Assembly (NCBI GenBank): GCA_002205965.3
Contig: NADL03000091.1
Location: 186,001 to 250,000 of the forward strand
Source of the DNA: Kappaphycus alvarezii
Lineage: Eukaryota; Rhodophyta; Florideophyceae; Gigartinales; Solieriaceae
Direction of reading: 5' to 3'
Length of the DNA: 64,000 nucleotides
Shown here: piece after piece, positions 54,051 through 64,000 of the stretch
Layout of the letters: the number at the start of each line of letters is the position of its first letter
Position numbering within the stretch: the first letter of the stretch is position 1
Notes under the pieces: model-generated
Told to the model about the DNA's origin: nothing
What the model saw: the letters and a program-made list of their open reading frames with translations, nothing else
Database searches by the model: none
Program-made: the position numbers and the translations under genes

Positions 54051-55778
54051 CGATGTTTAAAGTGTTGGCTGATGTTTCCGGTAAACAGGCCGGAACATCA
54101 GACCAGGGTTTATGTACAAAAAGTACTCAACACCCAGAGATAAATTGGTAGCAAACGGTTCTGAATTCAAAGGTATTCTAGAAAAAGCGACCCCAGGGGT
54201 ATCAAACTACAAGGTTCTGAAGGCTCATGTGGCAGCCATCAGTGTAACCGACACCAATGAACATCATGTAAAAGTCCCATCGGTCCGTTTGGCAAGGAGA
54301 CATAAAGTGGTTGCTGATTGGTGGGTCCGAAATTTTTCGAGAGCCACGTGAGATAGCCACGATGGCCCAATGTCATTTGCTTATTACAAAGAGGTATGAT
54401 CTTATGTTTTACACTGGTGCGTAAGTACAGTGCACAAGTTGCACTGATGTCTTCTTACTGTGTAAATCCTTGGTACAGGTTACTAAAGGGACACTGTCAG
54501 GGTATTTGGTGATTTATGGCCATAATTGCAGCAGCTAATGGGGAAAGTAAGTACAGTTCTTATGCAAGCAAAAGTCGATACTCATTTCTGGCTGAAGAAC
54601 TTGACATGAAAGATGTATTAGTATATGAGAAAATTGATCAAGAGATCTGCATGGAACAACTTGAAGGATGTAAAGAAGCAGGAGAGGATAAATACGACTT
54701 CAACTACTAAAGAGCATTTATGGATTCAAACAAGCATCAAAAAATAAGGTACTTTCATCTCAAGAACTTTCCCTCGAAGTAAGGATTCCACCCATCTCCT
54801 CATTGCTACTGTGTTTTTGAAATCAAGCAAAGAAAATCAAGAGATCTACTTATAATTAATGTCGACAATATTCTACTGGTATGGAAGAACAAAACATTTT
54901 CTACACTCCGTGAAGAAGAAATTGATAATTTATTTAAAGCGCATGATCTCGGAAAAGCGCAGCATTTTTCGGAGTGAAAATCAATCGAGAAGAAGACAAA
55001 ATCAAACTTTTGCCATTGAATTTCACAGGAAATATCCTCAACTATTATGGTATAGTAGACTGAAACGCTACCCCAAATCTTTTATACCCAGTTCAATGCG
55101 AAGAAATGACGAAAATTTTGCCACTTACACATCAAGAAGCTTTTGAAATGAAAGCTGTTTGATATCGAAAAGCTATCGGACAACTTCTATACTTAAGTAC
55201 TCACAAAAGGCTAGACATATATTTAAATTTTTCAGTGTACTAAACCCACGTGTCGCCAATCCAAGATCTGTTCACAGTAAAAGAGTCAAAAGGATCTTAA
55301 TTTACCTCAAAGTTATTCTTCACTTCAACCTGATTGAGATATATACTCGTTGTATTTCACCCGTTTTACTTCACATACGTCTCCGATTGTTAATCTCCGA
55401 TCGTTAACGCAGAGACCTCGATAAATCGGTAAAAGGACTGGGCGGAAGCTGTTGAATTCGAAGGAACACCGAGCGTAAATAAAATGGAAGCGCAAGGATG
55501 ATGTTGATTCAATATCGGGGCGAGCTTACAGAACCAAGGTTGAAGAAGGTACGTGTAGATGGGGAAGGTACGATAGAAACCAAAGGCAGCTGTTACCAGG
55601 TCGAGTAACGATAATGACAAGGATAGGGGAGAATTGGATAAGATTGTGGTGATACTACTGATCGGAATGGTACTTACCTTGCTATTTGTCCAGTACCGCG
55701 AGAAATTGGCATTTAAATTCCAAAAAGGCTCGCGCGGGGCCCATCGGGGCATTTCCATAGACCCTAGTAGTCCTGTGC

Positions 55779-55961
55779 ATTCCAGTGCTAAATTACAGAA
55801 AACTAACTACTAATTACACAGAAACACAAAAAATCTGTTGTGCAGTTGAAATGCAATCTATTTTTACTGGATTCCAGTGCTAAATTACAGAAAACTAACT
55901 ACTTATTACACAGAAACACAAAAAATCTGTTGTGCAGTTGAAATGCAATCTTTTTTACTGG
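55779..55961. repeat. 92-bp tandem duplication
   Basis: ATTCCAGTGCTAAATTACAG begins both 55,779 and 55,871. The two units are nearly identical over 91-92 bp, differing at one base and by a couple of missing bases, which suggests a recent local duplication. Confidence 0.9.
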
Positions 55962-56471
55962 AAAATTTTAAAAATATTCTATCGAAACAAGCTTTTTTAA
56001 AAAGATAGATTGTCAAAAATTTGAATGGAAGTTGGGTAACATATCGACGCCTTGGAGTAATCCACGTGACGCTACTGCTACAAATCAACTCGACAGTTGT
56101 ACAAGCCAAAAGTTTTGTTCCAAACTTAAGCGGATCAAGTAGACCAGATTGTCTTTCATCAGCATGTAGTCTTGGAGCCAACTTCTCATTGATTGTGTAA
56201 TCTGCAGCTATCACATCTGCAATCGGCTTAGTAACATGCATGTTTTAAAAGAGTAGGACTACGCAAGTCTTTTTAGAGGTGGAGTGAAACTCACCATTTT
56301 TGGAATCGTTCCTGTTATTGTCTATTAAGGGGATCTAGAGATCAGAATTGCGAATAGAGATTTAAAGTCCTCTCCTCTCTCTACTTCCAAGGTCTAGAAC
56401 TGTGGACTGCGTTTAATCGGCTTTTGGAAAGCTATATAAAAGATACAGTACAGTAGACGGTAGCTATTGCA

Positions 56472-58075
56472 CAGTGGTGGACAAAGTTATGAGCTTTTCA
56501 AGACTTTGCATTATCTGGCCAAAATGTGCATGAAATTATGGAGCATATAGATCCAATTTATGTTGTACTCAATGCTGAACATAATGGAGAAAATTATTTC
56601 TAAAAAAACATTAGGATATCAACAAGTCAATTTCTGAATATGGACAGAAATATATAACTTCCTAGTAAGAACACAAAAACTGTCATTCTCAATCAAATAA
56701 ATTCTTTTCGATCTCTTGTTTCATACAAATCACCAATCTACACCTTTGAGAAGAAGAAGAACCGGTTCTTGGCGTACACTACTGCCAATGTGACTCAAGC
56801 AATAAAGTGGACTCAAAATGATTCCATGAATCGCTTTTGCAGTGACATCATCAGTGTGCGGCATCATTTCGGTAAAAATACATGTTGAATACCTACAAAA
56901 TAGCCCATTCGGCATTAAAGTGTTATCAATTTTCGACGGCGGCGTCAGAGGGATAACATGACTCCGATAGAAAATCATTTCTTTCACACAAACCATTCAA
57001 AATTACCAGATTGCTTTTTATTGTTCCGTAAAATGCTGCCCCAACCATTACCTCCGAAACCAGTGAAAGGCCTTTAAGAGATTCTGTTAAACTCTCTATA
57101 TTGTTGGCAACGCATAGCTAAACCATCTGAGCCACGGAGATTACATTTTTCAACTAACCAGGCATAAGAAAATCGCATCAGCAATGCCCAATTACCTCTT
57201 GCGAAATAACCCTTTATTCTACACCTTTTTTAATCAATTTTCATCGCTGGTTTGGTTGCAACTTTTTGTACATCAAAAGGTGCGACATTCAGATACTGTC
57301 GAATCGTTGGTTAGCTACAGTTCAATCCCAATATTTTCCTGATAATTATGGAGCCCTTCTTGTTATTTTAAGCCTCTTTAATGATGCAGCGTGGGTGCGT
57401 ACTTGTTAATTTCGGGGCTTTCGTTTTTGTAAAACATGGAGCTATGGCTTTCTTCAAGTTTTAGAAAGTAGCATACATCCGTGAAATTGCGCCCTAGTTC
57501 TTCTGCTGCATCTTTGTGTAAGTTCGCGTCATGAATTTAAGCTATAAATTTCTCTTCTCCTCTACGCTGGTTTTGGTCCCCCAGCCGTAATCTGGGGAGA
57601 GGAGGAACACTCATGAAAGGGCATTTAAATATCAGTATGGACTATTTAATTACCGACCAGTGCTGCTTTTTTTTCGTTCTTGCCTTATTTGCGGGAAGTT
57701 CTAATATAACTAAGTAGCTTTATATTTTTGTCCATATTCCGAAATTGACCTGTTCAAGTCTTCTAACCTATTCTCTAAAAAATATTTGCTGCATCGTGTT
57801 TAGCGCTGAGGACAATTTTAAAAGGGGACCAACTGTTTAATGCACTCCGCTACAGTATTTTGGCCAGAAACTGTAAGGAACAAAATGTGGGGTGATTTAA
57901 TATTTTGAAAGATATGGTCGGTTGTGGCCCGGAATATCTTACAGGGTGCCCAGTAATACCTCTCTGAAATTACCCTAAAAGCCAGCTCAAGCCCCTCCAG
58001 TAGACAGGCTACGTTGGAAATTACGGGAAACTGCAAGGTCTTGAAAAACCTACAGTATAATTTCGTCCACCACTG
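56472..58075 (-). mobile_element. Third Tc1/mariner-type transposon with long TIRs
   Basis: The left end CAGTGGTGGACAAAGTTATG matches the complement of the right end CAGTGGTGGACGAAATTATA. Inverted similarity resumes over GGCCAAAATGTG/GGCCAAAATACT and CAATTTCTGAATATGGACAG/CAATTTCGGAATATGGACAA, so the TIRs reach about 200 bp. TA follows the right end; the left TA is lost. The minus strand near 57,000 holds transposase remnants (GAAFYGTIKSNLVILNGLCE). The right TIR is split by an E-type LINE tail at 57,879. Inactive. Confidence 0.85.
57879..58027 (-). mobile_element. 149-bp E-type LINE 3' end inside the Tc1 TIR
   Basis: Flanked by AAACTGTAAGG / AAACTGCAAGG (57,868-57,878 and 58,028-58,038). On the minus strand it holds the coding end VISNVACLLEGLELAF and then TATTCCGGGCCACAACCGAC and a CACCCCACATTTTG end. 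Same subfamily as 27,368. Confidence 0.85.
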
Positions 58076-58129
58076 TATTATCCTTAATGAAACATGTGGC
58101 CTCACTTCAATACATGACATTGTAGTACT

Positions 58130-58165
58130 TTCCAAATAATAAAAACCCCAAACTTTCCCCCTGTA
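58130..58165 (+). mobile_element. E-type LINE 3' tail (short)
   Basis: TTTCCAAATAATAAAAACCC then CAAACTTTCCCCC. It is a truncated tail without a clear duplication. Confidence 0.6.
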
Positions 58166-58399
58166 CAGTAATTATCAGGGGCTCTTGTAGTTAGGATGTT
58201 CGCAGTCTCTAGTAGATACTGAATGCATTAAACTTCTTTCTTTTCACAATAGTACTTTTACTTTAAATTCGAAATGGCAGATGAGTAAATTGCTGGAGGG
58301 TGCGAGAACACCGAGGAAAAATCACGAATTGGCATTCGGACTAGGGCTTACAGTATCTAGGCCGGTCTATTCCAACCAGTATCAACCACGTACGATTCT

Positions 58400-59212
58400 C
58401 TCCTTTTAGAACAGCTACATGGCTTTATATAATACAAGAAAATACATCAGAAACCGAGTTTCCAGTCAGCGATTCATTGAAGGGAATCCTGAAACGCGCA
58501 TGATGTTCGATGAGAGACAGAGAATAAGAAAATTACAATACGTAGTACCTATTCAATGGAAAAATTGCAAACATAGAACATCACTTATAAACTATAATCC
58601 AAAACATTTGATCATAACCAGCAACTGTAGCTATACTACAAATCAAGCAAAGGAGTGCCACTTTAGAACATTAACTGGACCAAACATGCAACTGCGATAG
58701 AACAGTTTCGATGCAGGGACAACCCGTGCCTGAATGGAATCGACAACACCTTGAACTGCGCAATACGACTATTTGCGACATTTATGCCTGGCTCGGATCT
58801 TTCGAAACATCTCACTATCCATTTGCGGCGTTGACTCGCAGAGACATGTGAGATCATGATATTCTTTGTCTGCAACAACCACTTCACCATCCAATAAATG
58901 TCTTTCAGATTCATCCTATAAATGTTGACATCAGGATGAATTTCCCAAGGATATGATCTGTTGACCCATACAATATCTCCACCCACGATGCTCACCCCAA
59001 TTTCATACCTTAGTCCTGAAGAATGCAACTTATGCAATACCATCGGGAGTAGAACTCTCCAGGCTCAACGATAGGGCAATCAGTACATCAACAGAAGTGT
59101 AGCAGCGAGAAACAGCAGGGTTTGGAGTCGATTTGACCAGCGAACCTGTAGAAATGTTAGTTGAGATAAAAGTAAATATAGGAATCAAAGCGTTAATAAA
59201 CTTACCAATCAA
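58400..59212 (-). pseudogene. PIF/Harbinger-like DDE transposase remnant
   Basis: The minus strand has LHSSGLRYEIGVSIVGGDIV then WVNRSYPWEIHPDVNIYRMN, the conserved block of PIF/Harbinger DDE_4-type nucleases (…G.RYE..V.I..G.IVW..GP.P....D..IFR). RARHKCRK and the VVDSIQARVVPASKLFYRSC region follow in another frame and resemble the usual RxETVN...F.H end. Several stops. Element ends not found. A plus-strand frame at 59,301-59,618 on the other side may be the element's companion ORF. Confidence 0.65.
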
Positions 59213-59300
59213 TCTCTGCGAGACAATGAATCACTTTCCATGAACACTTACGAAACTTTTTTTCGTCAAAGCCAGCAAATGTGCAATTGCTGGATTCAGC

Positions 59301-59618
59301 TTGATATCATTTCAAGAAATAAAATGCCCAGAGAAGATGGAGAGGAACCATACCTCTCTGTGGTTTTTCAGAGATTCGAAGCCAAGCCTTGTACAAACCA
59401 AAGAAGTCACTCCGAAAATCCAAAATAATCGTCGGGTAGATGTTGAAGGGGAAATAGACCGACTTGAACCTTCCTTCATAAGGCGAAAGCCAGCGAAGGC
59501 AAACGGTTACACCGTAATATTTGATGATGAAGCCATTTCACAATTGCCGAGCGTTCAAAAGCGTAACATTATCAAGTTTACGACAATGAACCACCTTTTA
59601 TACCAATTTTTTCTCTGA
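59301..59618 (+). CDS. Hypothetical ORF next to the Harbinger-like transposase
   Basis: 105 codons on the opposite strand to the transposase, including NNRRVDVEGEIDRLEPSFIR and ANGYTVIFDDEAISQLPSVQ. Harbinger elements often carry a second, Myb-like ORF; I see no clear Myb motif here. The link is positional only. Confidence 0.25.
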   Translation: MISFQEIKCPEKMERNHTSLWFFRDSKPSLVQTKEVTPKIQNNRRVDVEGEIDRLEPSFIRRKPAKANGYTVIFDDEAISQLPSVQKRNIIKFTTMNHLLYQFFL

Positions 59619-59624
59619 AACTTT

Positions 59625-60688
59625 ATACTTGATTGCTTAACTAAACAAATAGATTTAATAAAAATAAAAGTTATATTTGAATTTACATTATTAATACAAG
59701 CCTATCCTATCACATCAAAACATTTGACAGGGAAAAAAGGTTCCGTGTCCTGAAAGATGGAGCTTTAAAACACCCATCGCATTTTTTCAACTGAAATTTA
59801 TCCTCTGAAGTTGAACTGATTCTACACATAACTTCAAATTGATTGCCATTTTAATTTTCCAGATAATGACCAATTTTTATTATAAATCACTTCACTGCAA
59901 AATGAGACTGATATGTAGAAATAGATTATCTTTTTAGACTGTTTTTTTGTAAAAATTACTGATATGTGATGTAGATGGCCTTTTGCAAATAATACTGATT
60001 AGTTTTTTTCATAAATAGATTACGTAGTCGTAAAATTACATACATTGGTAAATTTCAAAGACGTTGCATATAATGAGCCTTATAAATATAAACATCAAAT
60101 CAAGCAATATACAAACTTTGTAAAGTATAAGAAAGATTGACTATTGATTTTACTTTCATTTTTACATTTTAAAGCTTCAATATTACTTGTAATTGCACAT
60201 TGCCTACTCGAAACTTTCGGCGATACTTTCAGTCCGAAAGCATTACAAATAAATGGTATATTTTTTGGAAACAATATTTCGTGTACTATGTTTGGCATTT
60301 TTTTGCCAGTAACCAGGGGCTACGTTATGGACTGTATGTGTAACATTCATGGAAAGAATGTGTATTCACTACCTCTTTTTAATGCGAAAAATCGGCTTCG
60401 AGAGAATCCTAGTTGAGGGCGAAAATGAACCAAACCAGTTTTTTTATAACTTCCGGAATGGTGTTTCGGTTTGTGTAGTCTGTTTTATTTTAAAAAACAT
60501 ACTAGCATAGTTAGTGTTGTTCTGTACACTTGTCTCCAATTTTAGTGCACTCAAACAAACTTCAGGAAAAATTTAGTGCATTTCAATTATCAGACCCGAA
60601 ACCCCGTCTTCTATATAGGGCGAAACTTTTGTTGAGTTCAGTTTAAAAACATACAGTACAATACTGTACTGCACAATAACTATTACTG
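59625..60688. other. No gene seen; AT-rich
   Basis: Very AT-rich sequence with short frames (for example 60,144-60,416 plus) and no recognisable motif, tail or TIR. Confidence 0.5.
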
Positions 60689-60691
60689 ATA

Positions 60692-61009
60692 CTGGGTGGG
60701 GGCTCGATATAGTGCCACTTTGAGTAGTGCCTCCCTCTAATTAGTGCTACCCCAAAGCCGTGGCACACCTATAGGGGGTCTCGAAACCAGCCAACCAGTT
60801 CAAACCTCCTCAAACCACGACGACCGCTCCTGCGACAAACTATGGTAACGCAACTATCCAAACCGATCCAAAAGAGGACAAGGCTCACTCTTGGTCAGCA
60901 AATATAGATTGCTCGCATGCTCTGAAGGAACTTTGAATATTGCTTGATTCGATATAGTGCCAATTGTTTGCGTCTGGCACAGGGTGGCACTATATAGAGT
61001 ACCCACCTG
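60692..61009. mobile_element. MITE, 318 bp, with TA duplications
   Basis: The left end CTGGGTGGGGGCTCGATATAG and the complement of the right end CAGGTGGGTACTCTATATAG form TIRs that both continue TGCCAC. TA lies at 60,690-60,691 and 61,010-61,011. Inside, ATAGTGCC/AGTGCC motifs recur as sub-terminal repeats. There is no coding capacity. The pattern fits a pogo/Tc1-group non-autonomous element. Confidence 0.8.
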
Positions 61010-61440
61010 TACAGCATTGTAATTTGAGTTTCTGTACTACTGTACTGTACTGAAATGTCGTGTATGTACGGTACAGGACATTACAGTAGTATACTGAACA
61101 ATCCTAAATTACAGTACTGTATACTGTACTGTATTGTTCTGTACTCAATAACACATTCGATGAAACTGTTCAGCACTGTACCGTAAACTACAATATACAG
61201 TCCAATAACAAATGGAAATGAACAGTCCGATGTACGAAGTACTGTATTGTACTGTACATTACTGGTTAATACACCATGCAGTAATATTGCACTGTACTCA
61301 GTAATCCTGTATGGTGTACAAGATAGTTCTGTACAGTACATTATATACGACAATCTCCAAACTACTGTAGAATACAGTACTTCAATCAGACAATAAAAAA
61401 CTACATACAAAGGGCAAAATACAGTAAAAGCCATTGCAAA
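61010..61440. repeat. TACTG/CAGTA-rich simple region
   Basis: A dense run of TACTGTAC, GTACAGTA and related palindromic strings. The same strings are scattered through the window and in the Gypsy LTRs. No unit of fixed length and no gene seen. Confidence 0.6.
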
Positions 61441-61718
61441 AACTGCGTGTCAAACAGATCCAAAACAAGAGACAAATGCGACTCAAAAAAAGCATCCATT
61501 TGACTCACATACAGGTGATGCTGCATGCTTCAATTGCTGCACAAAACGAGCAAATAAATTTTTTTCCAACTTCTCTGAAGTAAGTAACAGTGAACAAAAA
61601 CCCAGTGGCGGCAAACCCTCACAATTTCGCGGTATATGGAGACAAAACATCTGTAGGCAAATAGAAACAACTGAGCGATCTCCGAGCAAATTGGCCAAGT
61701 AGCAAATACGAAAAAAGA

Positions 61719-61724
61719 TATAAA
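61719..61724 (+). promoter_or_regulatory. TATA-like box before the intron-bearing gene
   Basis: TATAAA about 60 bp upstream of the ATG at 61,783, same orientation. Assigned by consensus and spacing only. Confidence 0.4.
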
Positions 61725-61782
61725 GAGTAGCGTAGTCTACTTTTAAATTTCACGCAGAGTTGCGCACACATTCAATTACAAC

Positions 61783-62135
61783 ATGGTCTGCCTAACAAAA
61801 ATCCATCGCCCTGTGAAAGAAATTAGGGCAATGCTCGATAATGAGGTAATTTCAGGTCTGAAATGGCTGCTATGGTCAAAAAAGAATCTTTTTTTCCAGG
61901 AAATTGAAAGCGAAAACTTTAGGGTTTGCTACAAGCTGAAGACCTCGATGGGATTTGGAAAGAGTAAGTTTTTTTTCACTGTTACTACTACCTTTTACTA
62001 ACTACTTTTACAGCTCCACATTCCCAAATTGTATCTACACCGCTTGGTATTGAGAAAAAAGTGGAGGAAGAGGAGTTCTTGGATGAATCTTGCGATGACG
62101 AGGAGAAAGGGGGCTGGGGAAGGATGATGGTGTAG
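61783..62135 (+). CDS. Small two-exon gene, hypothetical acidic-tailed protein
   Basis: Exon 1 is 61,783-61,963 and exon 2 is 62,014-62,135; joined they give 100 codons without a stop. The 50-nt intron has GTAAGT at its 5' end, TACTAAC with the branch A 12 nt from the 3' end, and TTTTACAG. The protein starts MVCLTKIHRPVKEIRAMLDN, has ENFRVCYKLKTSMGFGK before the junction, and ends with an acidic stretch (KKVEEEEFLDESCDDEEKGG). A 54-nt in-frame segment (61,846-61,899, GTAATT...TTTTTTTCCAG) could be a second, optional intron. No family recognised. A minus-strand frame over 61,988-62,431 is judged a shadow. Confidence 0.5.
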
Positions 62136-62756
62136 TTTAGGGTCGGATTTTTGTCCCGTTTACGAGAACTCTGTGTGGTACGTGGAGCAGACTGCCATGG
62201 AGAAATTTTCCGCTGCAGTTGTATTACGGACTTGTGTCTGTTCCAAAGTCTACCAGCTTCGTGTTGGTGAATGGAGGAACGTGCTTGAGATAAAAGTTGC
62301 ATGACCCGCTGAATTATTGAGCCCAAAGCTACTGCACAAGTCCTGGGATAAATTTTAGGACCCTGTGGTGCGCCGTGACACTCATGTCTAATGTTTATGG
62401 TTTTACATGACTCTTTGGGAGCACCAGGCACAAGTACACGAAAAAAGTATGTCTATGGTAGAATTAAGTTAACTTTTAGATGCTATGATTTTTTAGAGAA
62501 ACAATGCCATTTAGGTTGGGCCAATCGTTCCACACCTACAGTGTACGTCGGATACGTGGGATTGGGGACCAGTCATATGCTGCTCAGAATCCTACTGTTT
62601 CATTGGCACAGTAAACTTGTTTTGTAACCAGTAATGAACACGAAGTTGATTGCTGCCGTATTTATATTTGCTTTCGGAAGTTACATACAGTAGGGCTTTT
62701 TGATAGGGGGAAAAAAGGGATTGTAGGGAAGAAGACAGGATAGAGTAGGTTTTAGG

Positions 62757-63024
62757 TGTAGGGAGGGGTCGATAGGTCGACGCTGCCCCCTCAGAGTTGC
62801 GCAACCGACTCGGGTGCTACCTATATAACAGACACCCGAGCGGCTATGGCTGAGATTTGTCCGTACAGTAGTGTACTTACTGTACACTACTGTACTGGAC
62901 CCTTAAAATGATTAAAAATAGTAGGTAAAAAGATAGAAAGTACAGTACATCAGTCACCCTGGAAAGTTGTCATAGATAGTACTAAAAACGCATAAAAATC
63001 ACCTTCCAGCCACTGCCATCAACA
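62757..63024 (-). repeat. Gypsy-type LTR, related to the 16.2 kb LTRs (fossil, boundaries approximate)
   Basis: Layout parallels the LTR at 16,167. It has TGTAGGGAGGGGTCGATAGG at the outer edge, GTGCTACCTATATAACAG in place of GCCTACCTATATAGGCAA, TACTG palindromes, and a CCATCAACA inner edge. ACCACCCCGTCCTCAAACTG follows, compared with ACCACCCCGCCTCCAAAATG at 16,403. Overall identity is low but the order is kept. The internal region would extend rightwards beyond the window. Confidence 0.5.
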
Positions 63025-63339
63025 CCACCCCGTCCTCAAACTGCAACCCGGGTGCAGTATACAGTGAGCTCGGCCAGCTCAGGATAGAGATCGGCCGACC
63101 CTTGCACAACACCCCCCCGACACACGTACACACCCCCGTGCACGGCCTTCAACAAAGCACCTAGCCAGAGGTCTTTCTCTCTCATAAGCCTTCATCACCC
63201 CCTGTGCACCGCCTTCGCCTTGAAGCTCAGTGTCGATTCAGGTCAGACAAAGCCTCCGCGACTGGCCCGTCTACTGAGCGTGTAGAGGCGAATGAATCCG
63301 GTGGTATCGTCGTCCCAAAATCCCTCGTGGATTAGTAGG

Positions 63340-63495
63340 ATGGCGCATACAAAAAAAAACGCCCACAGGTCAACCGGCGGGAGGGCTCCCGGCTGGAACT
63401 CGCCTGTAAGGCGGCCAGGAAGAGACCGTCCCAATTACCGATTACTACCCCACAGCCCCGACGCTACCTCAAGACCATGGTATACATGTCGCTAG
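63340..63495 (+). CDS. Second antisense ORF with H3-like tail next to a Gypsy-type LTR (fossil)
   Basis: 51 codons starting MAHTKKNAHRSTGGRAPG. Aligned to the H3 tail it keeps A1, T3, K4, A7, S10, T11, G12, G13, A15 and P16, with Arg at positions 9 and 14. It lies about 315 bp inside the LTR at 62,757-63,024, on the opposite strand to the inferred element, exactly as the 16,814 ORF lies to its LTR. Further open stretches follow to the window edge. This copy looks broken, with a few interruptions. Confidence 0.55.
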   Translation: MAHTKKNAHRSTGGRAPGWNSPVRRPGRDRPNYRLLPHSPDATSRPWYTCR

Positions 63496-64000
63496 ACCAA
63501 GGTCGACGCGGAACAAACAAGAGTAGGTTCGCTCGTCTCGCCGGTCGTCCGGATGTAACCAAGATTACAAGGTCTCGCAAGGTAGGCGACAATCTAGATG
63601 ATCTCTTCTTTCGGGTTTCATTTGGGGGTTACGAGAAGGAGAAGGCCACTTCGGTTGAACTGTCTTATTATGAAGCCACCCTCTTATTCGGAAAAAAACG
63701 GTCAACATTGACGCTTCTAGAGAGCTGACGAATAGTATTGACAGGGAGCTAGATTTAAGATTGAGCTTAACCGAGTTATAGATTCTGAAGGCCACGCGGA
63801 GTACCCGGAATTTCCTGATTGGACTAACAACTCCGTGGTTTGGAAGATACCGGAAGCCGTTCACGATTTTTTTATGGGGCAGTACTTTGCCGTCGACGTG
63901 GACACAGAGGAGGAGCACCCCATCGACTTGTACACCTTTTCATTCCACGAGGCGCCCCCCGGAGCCGGTCTTCATAATCCTCCTCACAGAAACGTGAAGC
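63496..64000 (+). other. Open stretches after the H3-like ORF, unrecognised, run off the right edge (fossil)
   Basis: Plus-strand frames at 63,477-63,728 (KVGDNLDDLFFRVSFGGYEK) and from about 63,750 to the edge (DWTNNSVVWKIPEAVHDFFM, TEEEHPIDLYTFSFHEAPPG) have a convincing protein-like composition. They match no family I know. By position they may be the globular part belonging to the H3-tail-like ORF of this element, but they lie in more than one frame. Confidence 0.35.

Larger units (their letters stand above)
49330..55430 (+). mobile_element. Ty1/Copia-like LTR retrotransposon, decayed and interrupted (fossil)
   Basis: AT-rich DNA with plus-strand remnants in Copia order. A gag zinc-knuckle stretch lies in 50,642-50,968 (FVYCHQKGYSTDECY). 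A protease-like stretch (FDTGA...) is near 51,220. Late RT/RNase H remnants are at 54,500-55,400. LINE pieces at 51,568-51,915 and an inverted LTR-like segment at 52,253-53,050 were inserted later. Limits are approximate and no own LTRs were recognised. Many breaks; it looks old. Confidence 0.55.

Noticed and set aside
61010-61440. CRISPR-like or satellite array
   Set aside because: The strings are short, irregularly spaced and palindromic, with no constant repeat-spacer unit.
61988-62431. 147-codon minus-strand frame
   Set aside because: Covers the intron and exon 2 of the plus-strand gene; the splice signals and joined frame favour the plus strand.
1-64000. Bacterial or plasmid origin
   Set aside because: No operons or ribosome binding sites were seen; LINEs, Gypsy/Copia, Tigger, Harbinger-like elements and a spliceosomal intron all point to a eukaryote.

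Overview
This window looks like repeat-dominated nuclear DNA from a eukaryote. Nearly everything recognisable is a transposable element, present as nested and mostly 5'-truncated or decayed copies. I saw no operons, ribosome binding sites or tRNA/rRNA genes. One small gene candidate has a textbook spliceosomal intron (GTAAGT, TACTAAC branch site, CAG). The host lineage cannot be settled from the sequence alone. GC-rich LINE copies sit in an AT-richer background sprinkled with short TACTG/CAGTA strings.

Layout. 1-2.5 kb: fragments of two LINE families (called A and E here). 4.5-5.9 kb: a TATA-led gene for a putative type II membrane protein. 7.3-8.9 kb: a Tc1/mariner element with TIRs and TA duplications. 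9.15-10.8 kb: an old relative of family A. 11.1-14.8 kb: a decayed Ty3/Gypsy element. 16.2-22.1 kb: a second Ty3/Gypsy element with both LTRs and an antisense ORF that begins like the histone H3 tail. 22.2-23.1 kb: family A end. 23.4-25.5 kb: a decayed, unrecognised gene block with a C-terminal hydrophobic segment. 27.3-30.8 kb: a pogo/Tigger element next to a second Tc1-type element. 31-49.3 kb: a LINE nest (families E, A, B, C and D, one inside or beside another) that also holds a 1.46-kb solo LTR. 49.3-55.4 kb: a decayed Ty1/Copia-like element with insertions. 56.5-58.1 kb: a third Tc1-type element. 58.4-59.6 kb: a PIF/Harbinger-like transposase. 60.7-61.0 kb: a MITE. 61.8-62.1 kb: the intron-bearing gene. 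62.76-64 kb: another Gypsy-type LTR followed by a second H3-tail-like ORF.

The LINEs share one plan: a proline-rich ORF1 where present, then an ORF2 with a reverse transcriptase (YADD box), a Cys/His zinc motif and a C-terminal restriction-like endonuclease (an R-P/L-D...D-V-T pattern). No apurinic endonuclease domain was seen. Families A and C join ORF1 to ORF2 by overlapping stop and start codons (ATGA and TGATG). A set of very short insertions across the window are 5'-truncated 3' ends of family E relatives. They share a terminal ...CACCCCAAATTTTCCCC-like tail, and several are flanked by 7-12 bp target-site duplications.

The most unusual observation is the pair of H3-tail-like ORFs (16,814 and 63,340). 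Both lie on the strand opposite to a Gypsy-type LTR, a few hundred bases inside it. The first keeps K4, K14 and K23 but has Leu at the K9 position and Met at the K27 position. This suggests a lineage of LTR retrotransposons with an antisense histone-tail mimic.
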